64,000 nt of DNA from Paractinoplanes maris (GTDB lineage Bacteria; Actinomycetota; Actinomycetes; Mycobacteriales; Micromonosporaceae), in assembly GCF_023544465.1 (NCBI RefSeq), contig NZ_JALPVL010000004.1, positions 372,001 to 436,000 of the forward strand, given 5' to 3'. Position 1 is the first letter of the stretch. Every line of letters begins with the position of its first letter. A program made the position numbers and the translations under genes. Shown in pieces: positions 1 to 7,978 of this stretch. The notes under the pieces are model-generated. The model saw only the letters and a list, made by a program, of their open reading frames with translations. It was not told the DNA's origin and searched no databases.

Positions 1-74
1 TCTGCGAGCGCCGCGGGGGCGCCGTGGCCATGCCGACCAACGAGGAGGTCACCGCACGCTGGGGCGCGCTCTAG
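1..74 (+). CDS. C-terminal end of an unidentified protein (5' partial)
   Basis: The first bases read in one open frame (codons beginning at base 3) to a TAG at 72-74, giving a tail of about 23 residues ending in EVTARWGAL. The frame has the G/C-rich third positions of the real genes here. Its stop overlaps the stop of the converging thioesterase gene in a shared CTAG (71-74), an arrangement seen with real convergent gene ends. Too little is present to name the protein. Confidence 0.45.
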   Translation, partial: CERRGGAVAMPTNEEVTARWGAL

Positions 75-460
75 CCGATCGCCCTTTGGATGAAGCGCTG
101 ACGGTCGAGCACCATCCGCTCGACCCGCACCTCGGCGACGAGGTCGTCGTCGTGGCGCACGACGACGTCGAAATACAGCTTGCGTCCCTCGACCTTGGTC
201 AGCGTGGCCAGGGCGTGCACGTGGTGGCCGACCGGGCTCGGGATCAGGTGGGCGATCTCGGCCCGCACGCCGACCGTGGTGATGCCGCCGGGCAGGTGGC
301 GGGCGGTGGCGGCCACCGTGGCGGCCTCGGCGAGCGCCAGAACCCTGGGCGTGGCCAGCACCGGCACGTCACCCGAGCCGAGCGTCTGGGCGGTGTCGGC
401 GTCGGTGACGGTCAGCTCGACCCGGGCGCTGAGACCGGGTGGGAATTCCGGAATCTCCAT
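71..460 (-). CDS. FlK-like thioesterase (hot-dog fold)
   Basis: A 129-residue protein of the size of single-domain hot-dog thioesterases. It resembles the fluoroacetyl-CoA thioesterase (FlK) group: an N-terminal strand with V-E-L-T-V-T, a helix region ALAEAATVAA, then GVRAEIAHLIPSPVG and a C-terminal strand V-V-R-H-D-D. The family hydrolyses acyl-CoA thioesters or acts as a small acyl-CoA binding protein; the substrate here cannot be told. It is the last gene of a leftward run after the two PH-domain genes, 9 bases from the nearer one. The ATG at 458-460 opens the frame right where homologous domains begin. Family assignment is from recalled similarity. Confidence 0.75.
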   Translation of the reverse strand: MEIPEFPPGLSARVELTVTDADTAQTLGSGDVPVLATPRVLALAEAATVAATARHLPGGITTVGVRAEIAHLIPSPVGHHVHALATLTKVEGRKLYFDVVVRHDDDLVAEVRVERMVLDRQRFIQRAIG

Positions 461-469
461 GGCCCGAGC

Positions 470-1837
470 TTAGGGCGTCGGCTCCGGGGTCCGGGCCCGC
501 CGGGCCCGGACCGCCAGTTCGGCGGCCAGCGCGTACGCCTCGGCCAGATCACGGTCCTTGGCCTGGCCGGACCGGCCCCGCGCGGTGTCGGCATAGACGG
601 TGGCCAGCCCCAGCCGGCGCTGCAGCGGGCCCTGCACCACCCGGACGCTCTGCAGCCGGGCGTACGGCACCAGGTGCATCTCGCGGGTCAGCAGCCCCCA
701 GCGGGTCACCAGCACCTCGGGGGTCAGCCCGACGCCGATCGACCGCAGCGCCAGCGGGTTGAGCCAGCGGGCCCGTCGCGGCGGCGGCGAGGTGGCCAGC
801 GCGGCCAGGTCGACACCGGGCAGCACCTCCCACACCAGCCCGCGCGCGGTGGCGAACTCGCCCACCGGCAACAGCCGGTCCGAGCGTTTCGAGTCCCCGC
901 CACCCTCGCCCGCGTAGCCGGCGACGTCGAGCCGCAGATGCAGCCAGCCCTGCCCGCGCCAGAGCAGCGGCCACGTCGCGCCGACCGCCTGCACCCGGTT
1001 GAGCGGCACCACCTGGCTGCGCGTCTCGAGCAACCCGTAGCGCACCACCAGCCGGCCCTCCGGGTCCCGGGCCAGCCGGAAATCCCAGTCCTGCAGGACG
1101 CGGCGCACCGGCTGCAGCAGCACACCGGCCATCGCGGTCACCGTGCTGGCGATGCCGACGAAGGTCCACGACCCCTCCATCACGAACTGGAGCACCACGA
1201 ACGCCACGCCGACCGGCAGGAAGAACGCCTGCGGCGTGAGCAGCTGGCTGACCACGAGATCACGGTTACGGACCCGGAGCAGAGCGCGTTCTAGGGCGGG
1301 AGCGATCGGCGCTGCCGCGGTTTCGAGCTGGTCGGTGGGCTGAGCTTGCGCGGTACGGCCGGCCAGTGCGAGCAGCCGCTGCCGGAGCGCCGCCGCCTCG
1401 CGCACCGTCAGGTAGGCCAGCGGAGCCTCGGTCTTGCCGCCGCCGATCACCTCGAGGCGGAGCTCGGCCAGCCCGGTGAGCTGGGCCAGCAGCGGCCGCC
1501 GGAGCTCCACCGCCTGGAGCCGCTCGAGCGGGATGGCCCGGTTGCGCCGCCACACCACACCGTCGGTGATGCGCAGCTCGCGGCCGACCACCTGATAACC
1601 CGTGGTCAGCCAGCCGAAGATCGAGAAGACCACCACGGCGACCGCGATGACCAGCACGACGAGCGCGAACCGTTCCAGCCCGACCTGCGACAGCGTCTGC
1701 CAGGAGAGGGCGGCGACCACCACGGCGATGCTCTTGGCGCCGTGCAGCACCGGACTGAGCGGGTGGAGCCGGCGGCGGGGCTCGGCGACGGCGGCCTCGG
1801 GCGGCGCGGTCGGTTGCGGGGGGCCGGCGGCGGTCAC
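470..1837 (-). CDS. PH-domain membrane protein, YdbT-like
   Basis: A 455-residue membrane protein with repeated bacterial PH (bPH_2) units. Each unit follows a hydrophobic pair of helices: residues about 30-70 (SIAVVVAALSW, then ALVVLVIAVAVVVF) and about 185-225. PH-like signatures include RNRAIPLERLQAVELRRPLL, RSQVVPLNRVQAVGATWPLL and MHLVPYARLQSVRVVQGPLQ, so three PH units are visible. Family members (Bacillus YdbS/YdbT) are membrane proteins linked to resistance to antimicrobial peptides and bacteriocins; the precise role here is unknown. The start is GTG at 1837, whose last three bases form the TGA of the upstream gene (GTGA overlap), so the two are translationally coupled. Longer upstream readings of this frame run through the neighbouring gene and are not used. 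Confidence 0.85.
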   Translation of the reverse strand: MTAAGPPQPTAPPEAAVAEPRRRLHPLSPVLHGAKSIAVVVAALSWQTLSQVGLERFALVVLVIAVAVVVFSIFGWLTTGYQVVGRELRITDGVVWRRNRAIPLERLQAVELRRPLLAQLTGLAELRLEVIGGGKTEAPLAYLTVREAAALRQRLLALAGRTAQAQPTDQLETAAAPIAPALERALLRVRNRDLVVSQLLTPQAFFLPVGVAFVVLQFVMEGSWTFVGIASTVTAMAGVLLQPVRRVLQDWDFRLARDPEGRLVVRYGLLETRSQVVPLNRVQAVGATWPLLWRGQGWLHLRLDVAGYAGEGGGDSKRSDRLLPVGEFATARGLVWEVLPGVDLAALATSPPPRRARWLNPLALRSIGVGLTPEVLVTRWGLLTREMHLVPYARLQSVRVVQGPLQRRLGLATVYADTARGRSGQAKDRDLAEAYALAAELAVRARRARTPEPTP

Positions 1838-2328
1838 AGGCCCTCGGCCCGGTCCTCGCCCAGCGTGGTGAGCCGGTCGCGGAGCCGGGACGCCTCGGCC
1901 GGCGGCAGCCCGGGGATGCGGGCGTCGCTGGCCGCCGCGGCGGTGTGCAACTGCACGGTGGCCAGCCCGAAAGCCCGTTCGAGAGGGCCGGCCGTCACGT
2001 CGACGAACTGCATGCGGGCGTACGGGACGATCGAGAGCCGCCGCACCAGCAGGCCGTGCCGGACCAGCAGGTCCTGGTCGCGTTCCGCGTAGCCCCAGGC
2101 CCGGACGGCCCGGACCGTGACGAACGAGCGCCAGATCGCGTTGAGCACGACCAGCGCGATGCCGAGCTGCCACAGCCAGTGGCCCTGCAGCACCAGGCCG
2201 ACGACGAGGCCGGCGACCAGGATGATCGTCCAGCTCCAGCGGACGATCAGCTCCACTGTGATCAGCTTGGGCGAGACCGTCCGCCACTCGACGGTGTCGG
2301 GCCAGGGGGTCAGGGCGTCGACGGTCAC
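1834..2328 (-). CDS. PH-domain membrane protein, YdbS-like
   Basis: A 164-residue protein with two hydrophobic helices near residues 33-65 (WTIILVAGLVVGLVLQG, LWQLGIALVVLNAIW) followed by one bPH_2 domain (LSIVPYARMQFVDVTAGPLERAFGLATVQL). This is the standard small partner of the larger YdbT-type protein encoded directly downstream, with which it overlaps by 4 bases. The pair probably forms a membrane complex. The family name is certain from the repeated motif R-M/L-Q-x-V-x-V-x-x-G-P-L; the physiological role is not established for actinomycetes. Confidence 0.85.
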   Translation of the reverse strand: MTVDALTPWPDTVEWRTVSPKLITVELIVRWSWTIILVAGLVVGLVLQGHWLWQLGIALVVLNAIWRSFVTVRAVRAWGYAERDQDLLVRHGLLVRRLSIVPYARMQFVDVTAGPLERAFGLATVQLHTAAAASDARIPGLPPAEASRLRDRLTTLGEDRAEGL

Positions 2329-2337
2329 CCCCTGAGC

Positions 2338-2559
2338 CTAGGAGATCGGCGCATCGGACGCCGCACCGAAGGGCGTCACTTCGCGCAGGAATCCGCGGAC
2401 GTCCAGGAATTGACCCAGCGTGACCCGGTGCTCGTCGCAGGCCAGCCAGGTCTTGCGGTAGTCAGGGGTGTGCAGCTTGGGATTGTTCCACCGGAGCTGC
2501 CAGACGGCGTCAGCGCGACATCTCTTGGATGAGCACTGGGGCTCGACGGGGCCATCCAT
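2338..2559 (-). CDS. Small conserved Cys/His protein (possible zinc-binding)
   Basis: A 73-residue protein with C9, C14, C41 and H44 (CSSKRC and ACDEH), a spacing that suggests one zinc site, and a strongly conserved-looking core WNNPKLHTP...[10 protein letters not shown] recall close relatives of this size across actinomycetes, sometimes labelled acetone carboxylase in databases although they are far too small for that enzyme; I treat the function as unknown. The ATG at 2557-2559 has no ribosome-binding site, but a good -10 hexamer sits 7 bases upstream, so the message is probably leaderless. It lies 9 bases downstream of the end of the YdbS-like gene's start region and is divergent from moxR. 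Confidence 0.75.
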   Translation of the reverse strand: MDGPVEPQCSSKRCRADAVWQLRWNNPKLHTPDYRKTWLACDEHRVTLGQFLDVRGFLREVTPFGAASDAPIS

Positions 2560-2566
2560 GCTCTGA

Positions 2567-2572
2567 AGTATA
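2567..2572 (-). promoter_or_regulatory. -10 element TATACT of a leaderless transcript
   Basis: On the minus strand TATACT is followed by 7 bases and then the ATG of the small Cys/His protein, the usual layout of leaderless actinobacterial genes. A 12-bp near-exact direct repeat (CTCTGAAGTATA at 2561-2572 and CTCTGAAGTGTA at 2577-2588 on the plus strand, 16 bp apart) overlaps this promoter and could be an operator. The rest of the 270-bp gap up to moxR shows no convincing gene. Confidence 0.45.
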
Positions 2573-2829
2573 GGAACTCTGAAGTGTATGAGCGCCGGGC
2601 GACCACGGGGGAAGTCGCCCGGCGACGGGGACGATGTTACACGCTTCGGGGCGCGGCGCATCCTCCCCGCGGAGGTGCCCGATCCGGCGTATCGCGCAGA
2701 AAGATCGACTCCGTCGACCCATGGCGAGGAGCACCGGCGGCGCGTAATGCGACACCAGAAGGACGCTCTCAGGTCGGTCGTGTAAGTCTTGAGCGTCGGC
2801 ATTGGCTTTTCGATCGCTGTGGAGGACCG

Positions 2830-3948
2830 GTGGCTCAGCCGTTCACGCCCGAGACCGAGATCAACTCCGGTGCCGGTGCCCCCGTGCCCCCGGCTCAGGA
2901 CGCGTCCCAGCTCGAGCGGGCGATGTTCGAGGTCAAGCGGGTCATCGTGGGCCAGGACCGGATGGTCGAGCGGATGTTCGTGGCGCTGCTCGCGCGCGGG
3001 CACTGCCTGCTCGAGGGTGTCCCCGGCGTCGCCAAGACCCTGGCCGTCGAGACGCTGGCCCGGGTGGTCGGCGGCAGCTTCTCCCGCGTGCAGTTCACCC
3101 CCGACCTGGTGCCGGCCGACATCGTCGGCACCCGCATCTACCGCCAGAGCAACGAGAAGTTCGACGTCGAGCTCGGCCCCGTCTTCGTCAACTTCCTGCT
3201 GGCCGACGAGATCAACCGGGCGCCGGCCAAGGTGCAGTCGGCGCTGCTCGAGGTCATGGCCGAGCACCAGGTGTCGATCGGCGGTCAGACCCACGAGGTG
3301 CCGACCCCGTTCCTGGTGATGGCCACCCAGAACCCGATCGAGCAGGAGGGCGTCTACCCGCTGCCCGAGGCCCAGCGCGACCGCTTCCTGATGAAGATCC
3401 TGGTGGGCTACCCCACCGACGCCGAGGAGCGCGAGATCGTCTACCGGATGGGGGTCAGCGCCCCCGAGCCCAAGACGGTCTTCACCACCGAGGACCTGCT
3501 CGGCCTGCAGCGCCGGGCCGACCAGGTGTTTGTGCACAACGCCCTGGTCGACTACACGGTCCGGCTGGTCCTGGCCACCCGCGCCCCGGCTCAGCACGGC
3601 ATGCCCGACGTGGCCCAGCTGATCCAGTACGGCGCGAGCCCGCGCGCCTCGCTGGGCATCGTCCGCGCGACCCGGGCCCTGGCCCTGTTGCGCGGCCGTG
3701 ACTACGCGCTGCCGCAGGACGTGCAGGACATCGCGCCCGACATCCTGCGCCACCGGCTGGTGCTCAGCTACGACGCGCTGGCCGACGACATCCCGGCCGA
3801 CCACATCGTGGCCCGCATCATGCAGAGCGTCCCGCTGCCCTCGGTCGCGGCCCGCCAGGGCACCTCGCCCAACGGCACCCACCCGGCCGCCCCGGTCAGC
3901 GGCGGCCCGCAGCCCCAGTCCGGTGCGGTATGGCCGGCCCAGCACTAG
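2830..3948 (+). CDS. moxR: MoxR-family AAA+ ATPase
   Basis: A 372-residue AAA+ ATPase of the MoxR branch. Walker A is GVPGVAKT near residue 65, Walker [11 protein letters not shown] near residue 125, and sensor 1 is ATQNP near residue 165; the C-terminal lid ([16 protein letters not shown]) is present. MoxR proteins act as chaperone-like ATPases with VWA-domain partners, and the next two genes encode exactly such partners. The start is the GTG at 2830, with GGAGG 4 bases upstream; the frame stays open further upstream but that stretch has no conserved sequence. The last 19 bases overlap the next gene. Confidence 0.92.
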   Translation: MAQPFTPETEINSGAGAPVPPAQDASQLERAMFEVKRVIVGQDRMVERMFVALLARGHCLLEGVPGVAKTLAVETLARVVGGSFSRVQFTPDLVPADIVGTRIYRQSNEKFDVELGPVFVNFLLADEINRAPAKVQSALLEVMAEHQVSIGGQTHEVPTPFLVMATQNPIEQEGVYPLPEAQRDRFLMKILVGYPTDAEEREIVYRMGVSAPEPKTVFTTEDLLGLQRRADQVFVHNALVDYTVRLVLATRAPAQHGMPDVAQLIQYGASPRASLGIVRATRALALLRGRDYALPQDVQDIAPDILRHRLVLSYDALADDIPADHIVARIMQSVPLPSVAARQGTSPNGTHPAAPVSGGPQPQSGAVWPAQH

Positions 3949-5024
3949 ACGGCCGGCCCGGCCCGGACCCCGGCGGCCGGACCGGCTCGGCGCTGGGCGG
4001 CTCCGCCCGGACCGCGGCGCTGGGCGGCTCCGCCCGGGCCGCGGCGCTGGGGGGCGAGGCCGGCACGGCGCGGGCCGAGGCCGTCCTGTCCCGGCTGCAG
4101 CTGCTGGTCACCCGCAAACTCGACGGGCTGCTCCAGGGCGACTACGCCGGTCTGCTGCCCGGCCCCGGCAGCGAGGCCGGTGAATCCCGCGAATACCGGC
4201 CCGGCGACGACGTGCGCCGCATGGACTGGCCGGTCACCGCCCGCACCACGATGCCGCACGTACGCCGTACAGTGGCCGACCGTGAGCTCGAGACCTGGAT
4301 GGCGATCGACCTGAGCGCCAGCCTCGACTTCGGCACCGCCCAGTGGCTCAAGAGCGACCTGGTGCTCGCGGCGGCCACGGCGATGGCCCACCTGACCGTG
4401 CGCGGCGGCAACCGCATCGGCGCCGTCGTGGGCACGGGCTCTCTCGCCGAGGCGCAGCCGCGCCGCTGGCGCCGCGACAAGACCGGACCGCCGGCGGCGA
4501 CCGCCCCGTCGGTCGTACGGATGCCCGCGCGACCCGGCCGCAAAGAGGCCCAGGGCCTTTTGCGCGCGATCGCCGGCACGCGCATCCGCCCCGGCCGGAC
4601 CGACCTCGGCGAGCTGATCGACATGCTCAACCGGCCGCCCCGCCGCCGCGGCGTGGCCGTCGTGATCTCCGACTTCATGTCTCCCGTCGACGGCTGGTCC
4701 CGGCCCGTCCGCAAACTCGGCGTGCGTCACGACGTGCTCGCCATCGAGGTCGTCGACCCGCGCGAGCTGGAACTGCCCGACGTCGGCGTGCTCACCCTGG
4801 CCGACCCCGAGACCGGCGAGCTGCACGAGGTGCAGACCGCCGACGAGAAACTGCGCCACCGGTACGCCGAGGCGGCGGCCGAGCAACGCGGTGCGATCGC
4901 CGGCGCCCTGCGCGCGGCCGGCGCGGCCCACCTGCGCCTGCGCACCGACACCGACTGGCTGTTGGATATGGTCCGTTTCGTGGCCGCCCAACGACACGCA
5001 CGCACCCGGGGGACGACCCGATGA
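3930..5024 (+). CDS. DUF58 domain protein (VWA-like partner of MoxR)
   Basis: A 364-residue DUF58 protein. The hallmark [15 protein letters not shown] lies near residues 88-102 and a VWA-like fold follows ([13 protein letters not shown], then [11 protein letters not shown]). The N-terminal 45 residues are low-complexity and contain a duplicated Ala-Leu-Gly-Gly-Ser-Ala-Arg segment, encoded by a near-exact 30-bp duplication around 3990-4050. The start codon lies inside the end of moxR and the stop overlaps the next start (ATGA at 5021-5024), so all three genes are one coupled operon. Family members are membrane-associated or cytoplasmic adaptors for MoxR; the substrate is unknown. Confidence 0.88.
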   Translation: MAGPALDGRPGPDPGGRTGSALGGSARTAALGGSARAAALGGEAGTARAEAVLSRLQLLVTRKLDGLLQGDYAGLLPGPGSEAGESREYRPGDDVRRMDWPVTARTTMPHVRRTVADRELETWMAIDLSASLDFGTAQWLKSDLVLAAATAMAHLTVRGGNRIGAVVGTGSLAEAQPRRWRRDKTGPPAATAPSVVRMPARPGRKEAQGLLRAIAGTRIRPGRTDLGELIDMLNRPPRRRGVAVVISDFMSPVDGWSRPVRKLGVRHDVLAIEVVDPRELELPDVGVLTLADPETGELHEVQTADEKLRHRYAEAAAEQRGAIAGALRAAGAAHLRLRTDTDWLLDMVRFVAAQRHARTRGTTR

Positions 5025-5971
5025 TCCGTTTCCTCGAGCCGTGGTGGCTCCTGGCGATTGTGCCGGTGCTGCTGCTGGCCGGCGTCTACACCTGGCGGCA
5101 GTTCCGCAAACGCACGTACGCGATGCGGTTCACCAACGTCGACCTGCTGCGCACGCTCGCGCCCAAGGGGCTGGGCTGGCGCAAGCACATCTCGGCGGTG
5201 GCGCTGCTGCTCTCGCTGCTGACCCTGGGCGCCGCGCTGGCCCGCCCGTCGGTCGACAAGGAGGAGCCGCTCGAGCGGGCCACGGTGATGCTGGCCATCG
5301 ACGTGTCGCTGTCGATGGAGGCCGACGACGTGGCCCCCAACCGCATCGAGGCGGCCCAGGAGGCGGCCAAGGCGTTCGTCAACGAGCTCCCGCCGACCTA
5401 CAACCTGGGCCTGGTGTCGTTCGCGAAGGCGGCGAACGTGCTGGTGTCGCCGAGCAAGGACCGCTCCGAGGTGCTGTCGGCGATCGACGGGCTGACCCTG
5501 GCCGAGGCGACGGCGACCGGCGAGGCGGTCTTCACCTCGCTCGACGCGATCCGCTCGGTGCCGGCCGACGGGGCCGACGGCGCGCCCCCGGCCCGCATCG
5601 TGCTGCTGTCCGACGGCTACCGCACCTCGGGCCGCTCGATCGAGGACGCGGCCACCGCGGCGTCCCAGGCCAACGTGCCGGTCTCGACGATCGCGTTCGG
5701 CACGGACACCGGCGTGGTCGACATCCGCGGCGCGCTGCAACGGGTGCCGGTCGACCGGTTGTCACTGCAGCAGCTGGCCGAGAACACCAAGGGCTACTTC
5801 TACGAGGCGGCCTCGGTCAGTGAGCTCAAGCAGGTCTACGAGGACATGGGCAGCTCGATCGGGCACCGGGTGGAGCCCCGCGAGGTCACTCAGTGGTATG
5901 CGGGGCTCGCGTTGCTGCTCGGTCTGGCCGCGGCCGGGCTGTCGCTGATCTGGACGTCCCGGCTGCCCTGA
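5021..5971 (+). CDS. VWA-domain membrane protein (BatA-like)
   Basis: A 316-residue protein with two N-terminal membrane helices (residues about 8-24 and 57-75), a von Willebrand A domain and a last helix near residues 292-312. The metal-ion-dependent adhesion site is intact: D94-V-S96-L-S98, with later T and D positions (ATATGEA, LLSDGYRT). With MoxR and the DUF58 protein it forms the usual MoxR-VWA system, thought to assemble or regulate membrane or envelope complexes. Its ATG overlaps the previous stop by 4 bases. The same three-gene order precedes fabG1-inhA in Mycobacterium tuberculosis (Rv1479-Rv1481). Confidence 0.9.
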   Translation: MIRFLEPWWLLAIVPVLLLAGVYTWRQFRKRTYAMRFTNVDLLRTLAPKGLGWRKHISAVALLLSLLTLGAALARPSVDKEEPLERATVMLAIDVSLSMEADDVAPNRIEAAQEAAKAFVNELPPTYNLGLVSFAKAANVLVSPSKDRSEVLSAIDGLTLAEATATGEAVFTSLDAIRSVPADGADGAPPARIVLLSDGYRTSGRSIEDAATAASQANVPVSTIAFGTDTGVVDIRGALQRVPVDRLSLQQLAENTKGYFYEAASVSELKQVYEDMGSSIGHRVEPREVTQWYAGLALLLGLAAAGLSLIWTSRLP

Positions 5972-5990
5972 CCTTCGTCTTCCCGGTCTT

Positions 5991-6077
5991 TCAGGGCGTG
6001 CTGTGGGCCAGGACGAACAGGACGACGACGTAGACGGCGGCAACCGTGAAGGTCAGGGGCGCGATGAGGTTCTTCAT
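5991..6077 (-). CDS. 28-residue single-span membrane peptide
   Basis: A small open frame reads MKNLIAPLTFTVAAVYVVV followed by LFVLAHSTP and TGA. It is a plain one-helix membrane peptide with a positively charged N terminus (MK) and a short polar C terminus. It sits in the gap between the VWA gene and the DUF1023 hydrolase, facing the VWA gene. The upstream purine stretch (GGAAGAAG, about 9 bases before the ATG) could serve as a ribosome-binding site. Coherent hydrophobicity over the whole frame argues for a real gene, but its shortness leaves doubt and I know of no named family. Confidence 0.45.
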   Translation of the reverse strand: MKNLIAPLTFTVAAVYVVVLFVLAHSTP

Positions 6078-6283
6078 CCGAATGACTTCTTCCGCTGGTG
6101 AGTGGCGTTTTCAGCGCACGTCACGTCGCGGCCGGCACCCACGCATCCGGCGTCGCGGCGCACACGACTCACCCGGCGCGCCCCCGCGGGCGGACCGGTG
6201 GATGCGGGGCTGGTCTGTCTTCGTCAGCGGCTGGGCTGACGGCTGGTCAGCGGATTCGCTGACTGACGGCCCGGCCACGACTA

Positions 6284-6316
6284 GGAGGATCGCTATCTCG
6301 CACAGCGATCACCTCC
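6284..6316. other. Bulged inverted repeat in the 6.08-6.37 kb gap
   Basis: GGAGGATCGCT and AGCGATCACCTCC can pair as an 11-bp stem with a two-base bulge and a 9-base loop. It lies between the end of the DUF1023 hydrolase gene (minus strand) and the start of the small membrane peptide (minus strand), so it may end transcription of the hydrolase gene. There is no run of T. The remainder of the gap (6078-6283) shows short CTGAC/GTCAG repeats and no gene. Confidence 0.35.
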
Positions 6317-6367
6317 AACAAGTCGTTCGGCGTCAGGACCGCGTGAACTGTACCCCTTAAGGCGCTC

Positions 6368-7264
6368 CTAAGAAACGCGGCCCGGCATGTCGTGTTCAGG
6401 ACCACCCGTCAGGACGACGTCAGCCACCGCCCGCAAGGTCGAACTGCCCGGTACGAGATAGAAGTCGTGCCCGGCCACACCATCGGTGGGCAGCGCGTTC
6501 GCGCCGAAACCGGGCGAGCTGGGACGGCGGCCGAGACCCAGCCCGAGCACCCGCACCTGCGGGATGCGGCGGATCCAGTCGGTCGGGGCGAGCGCCGACC
6601 AGACCCGCGCGCCGCCGAGCTCATCCGCCCGGTCGGCTCCGATCCCGGGCGCGCCGAGCGTGACCACATCGGCGACCCCGGGAAGCTCCCGGGCGGCGAG
6701 ACCGACCACGATCGAGCCGTAGCTGTGGCCGATCAACGTGACCCGGGTGCCGGGCCGCCGCGTCCCCAGATCACGGACGAAGGTGGTCAGCGCGGCGGCG
6801 CCGGCGCGGGCCCGGCCCTCGGTGGCGGCGGCCGGGCCGAGGCCCTCCGGCGGGTCGTAGCCGAGCCAGGCGATGACGGCGGTGTGCGGGTCGCGCTTGG
6901 CCAGCAGGTCGTGCAGGGCGCGGGCCTGGACGCCGGGAGCGCGGCGGGGGACGCCGCCGAGGCCGCGGTCGAAGTCGGCCAGGGTGGTGTCCACGCCGGG
7001 GACGAGGATCGCGATGCGGGTGGCCGTCGCCAGGTCGCCGAGGACTTCGGCCGCGCGGCCGTCGCCGGCCGGGTCGAAGAAGAGGAAGTGGCGGCCGTGG
7101 GCGGCCCAGGTGGCGTAGGGGCAGCCGGTGGCGAGCATGTGGGTGGCGGTCTCGCGGTAGGTGGCCGCGAGGCTGCTCGGGGCCGGCGGGACAGCGGCTG
7201 CGGCTCGTTGGGCGGGAGCGAAGAACGGGAGGGCGAGCAGGCTGATCAGGATGAGGATGCGCAT
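6368..7264 (-). CDS. Secreted alpha/beta hydrolase, DUF1023 type
   Basis: A 298-residue protein with a clear signal peptide (MRILILISLLALPFFAPAQ, cleavage after A-A-A). The alpha/beta hydrolase nucleophile elbow is G-H-S-Y-G-S near residue 185, preceded by the DUF1023 features A-I-L-V-P-G-V-D-T and A-V-I-A-W-L-G-Y-D-P-P; a late G-H-D-F-Y holds the probable catalytic histidine. The family is common in actinomycetes and is assumed to contain exported esterases or lipases; the substrate is unknown. A single-gene unit between the VWA operon and the two-component system. Confidence 0.85.
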   Translation of the reverse strand: MRILILISLLALPFFAPAQRAAAAVPPAPSSLAATYRETATHMLATGCPYATWAAHGRHFLFFDPAGDGRAAEVLGDLATATRIAILVPGVDTTLADFDRGLGGVPRRAPGVQARALHDLLAKRDPHTAVIAWLGYDPPEGLGPAAATEGRARAGAAALTTFVRDLGTRRPGTRVTLIGHSYGSIVVGLAARELPGVADVVTLGAPGIGADRADELGGARVWSALAPTDWIRRIPQVRVLGLGLGRRPSSPGFGANALPTDGVAGHDFYLVPGSSTLRAVADVVLTGGPEHDMPGRVS

Positions 7265-7327
7265 GCCGCGGAGCGTCCGGCCGAAGTGGCCCCCGGATCG
7301 TCACCCCACAGACCGCTGTCGATGGTG

Positions 7328-7978
7328 CTACCCCGGTATGACGAGGCCGGTCTCGTAGGCGAAAACGACTGCCTGGGCGCGGTCGCGCAGGCCGAGCTTG
7401 GACAGGATGCGTCCGATGTGGGTCTTCACCGTCTGCTCGGCCACGATCAGGTCACCGGCGATCTCGTGGTTGGACAGACCTCGCGCGATCAGGCGCAACA
7501 CGTCGGTCTCGCGCGGGGTCAGAGCGTTGAGCGCGGCGGGCTTGGGCCGGTCGGCGAGCGGCCGCGCGGCGAACTCGGCGATCAGGCGCCGGGTCACCGT
7601 GGGGGCCAGCAGGGCTTCGCCCGAGGCCACGACCCGTACGGCGTGGATGAGGTCGGCGGCGGGGGCGTCCTTCAGCAGGAAGCCGCTCGCTCCGGCGCGC
7701 AGGGCCGCGTACACGTAGTCGTCCAGGTCGAAGGTGGTCAGGATCAGGACTTTGGGGCCGTCCTGGTGGTTCAGCCGGCGGGTGGCCTCCAGGCCGTCCA
7801 TGACCGGCATGCGCACGTCCATCAGCACCACGTCGGGGCGCAGCTCGCGCGACTGGGTCACGGCGGCCGCACCGTCGGCCGCGTCACCGACGACCAGCAT
7901 GTCGGACTGGGCGGCCAGCAGTGCGCCGAAGCCCTGGCGGACCATCGCCTGGTCGTCCGCGATCAGAACCTTGATCAT
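7328..7978 (-). CDS. NarL/LuxR-type response regulator
   Basis: A 216-residue regulator. The receiver domain (residues 1-120) has D9-D10 (in IADDQ), the phospho-acceptor D54 in VVLMDVRMP and K104 region LLKDAPA. The C-terminal LuxR-type helix-turn-helix reads LTPRETDVLRLIARGLSNHE and AEQTVKTHIGRILSKL. Its gene overlaps the kinase gene by 4 bases (7975-7978), so the two are made together. Such pairs often act on their own promoter or on nearby transport genes, but no obvious target lies beside it. Confidence 0.93.
   Translation of the reverse strand: MIKVLIADDQAMVRQGFGALLAAQSDMLVVGDAADGAAAVTQSRELRPDVVLMDVRMPVMDGLEATRRLNHQDGPKVLILTTFDLDDYVYAALRAGASGFLLKDAPAADLIHAVRVVASGEALLAPTVTRRLIAEFAARPLADRPKPAALNALTPRETDVLRLIARGLSNHEIAGDLIVAEQTVKTHIGRILSKLGLRDRAQAVVFAYETGLVIPG

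Noticed and set aside
2338..2559. Acetone carboxylase subunit
   Set aside because: A label I recall for relatives in databases; 73 residues with a possible zinc site cannot be that enzyme.
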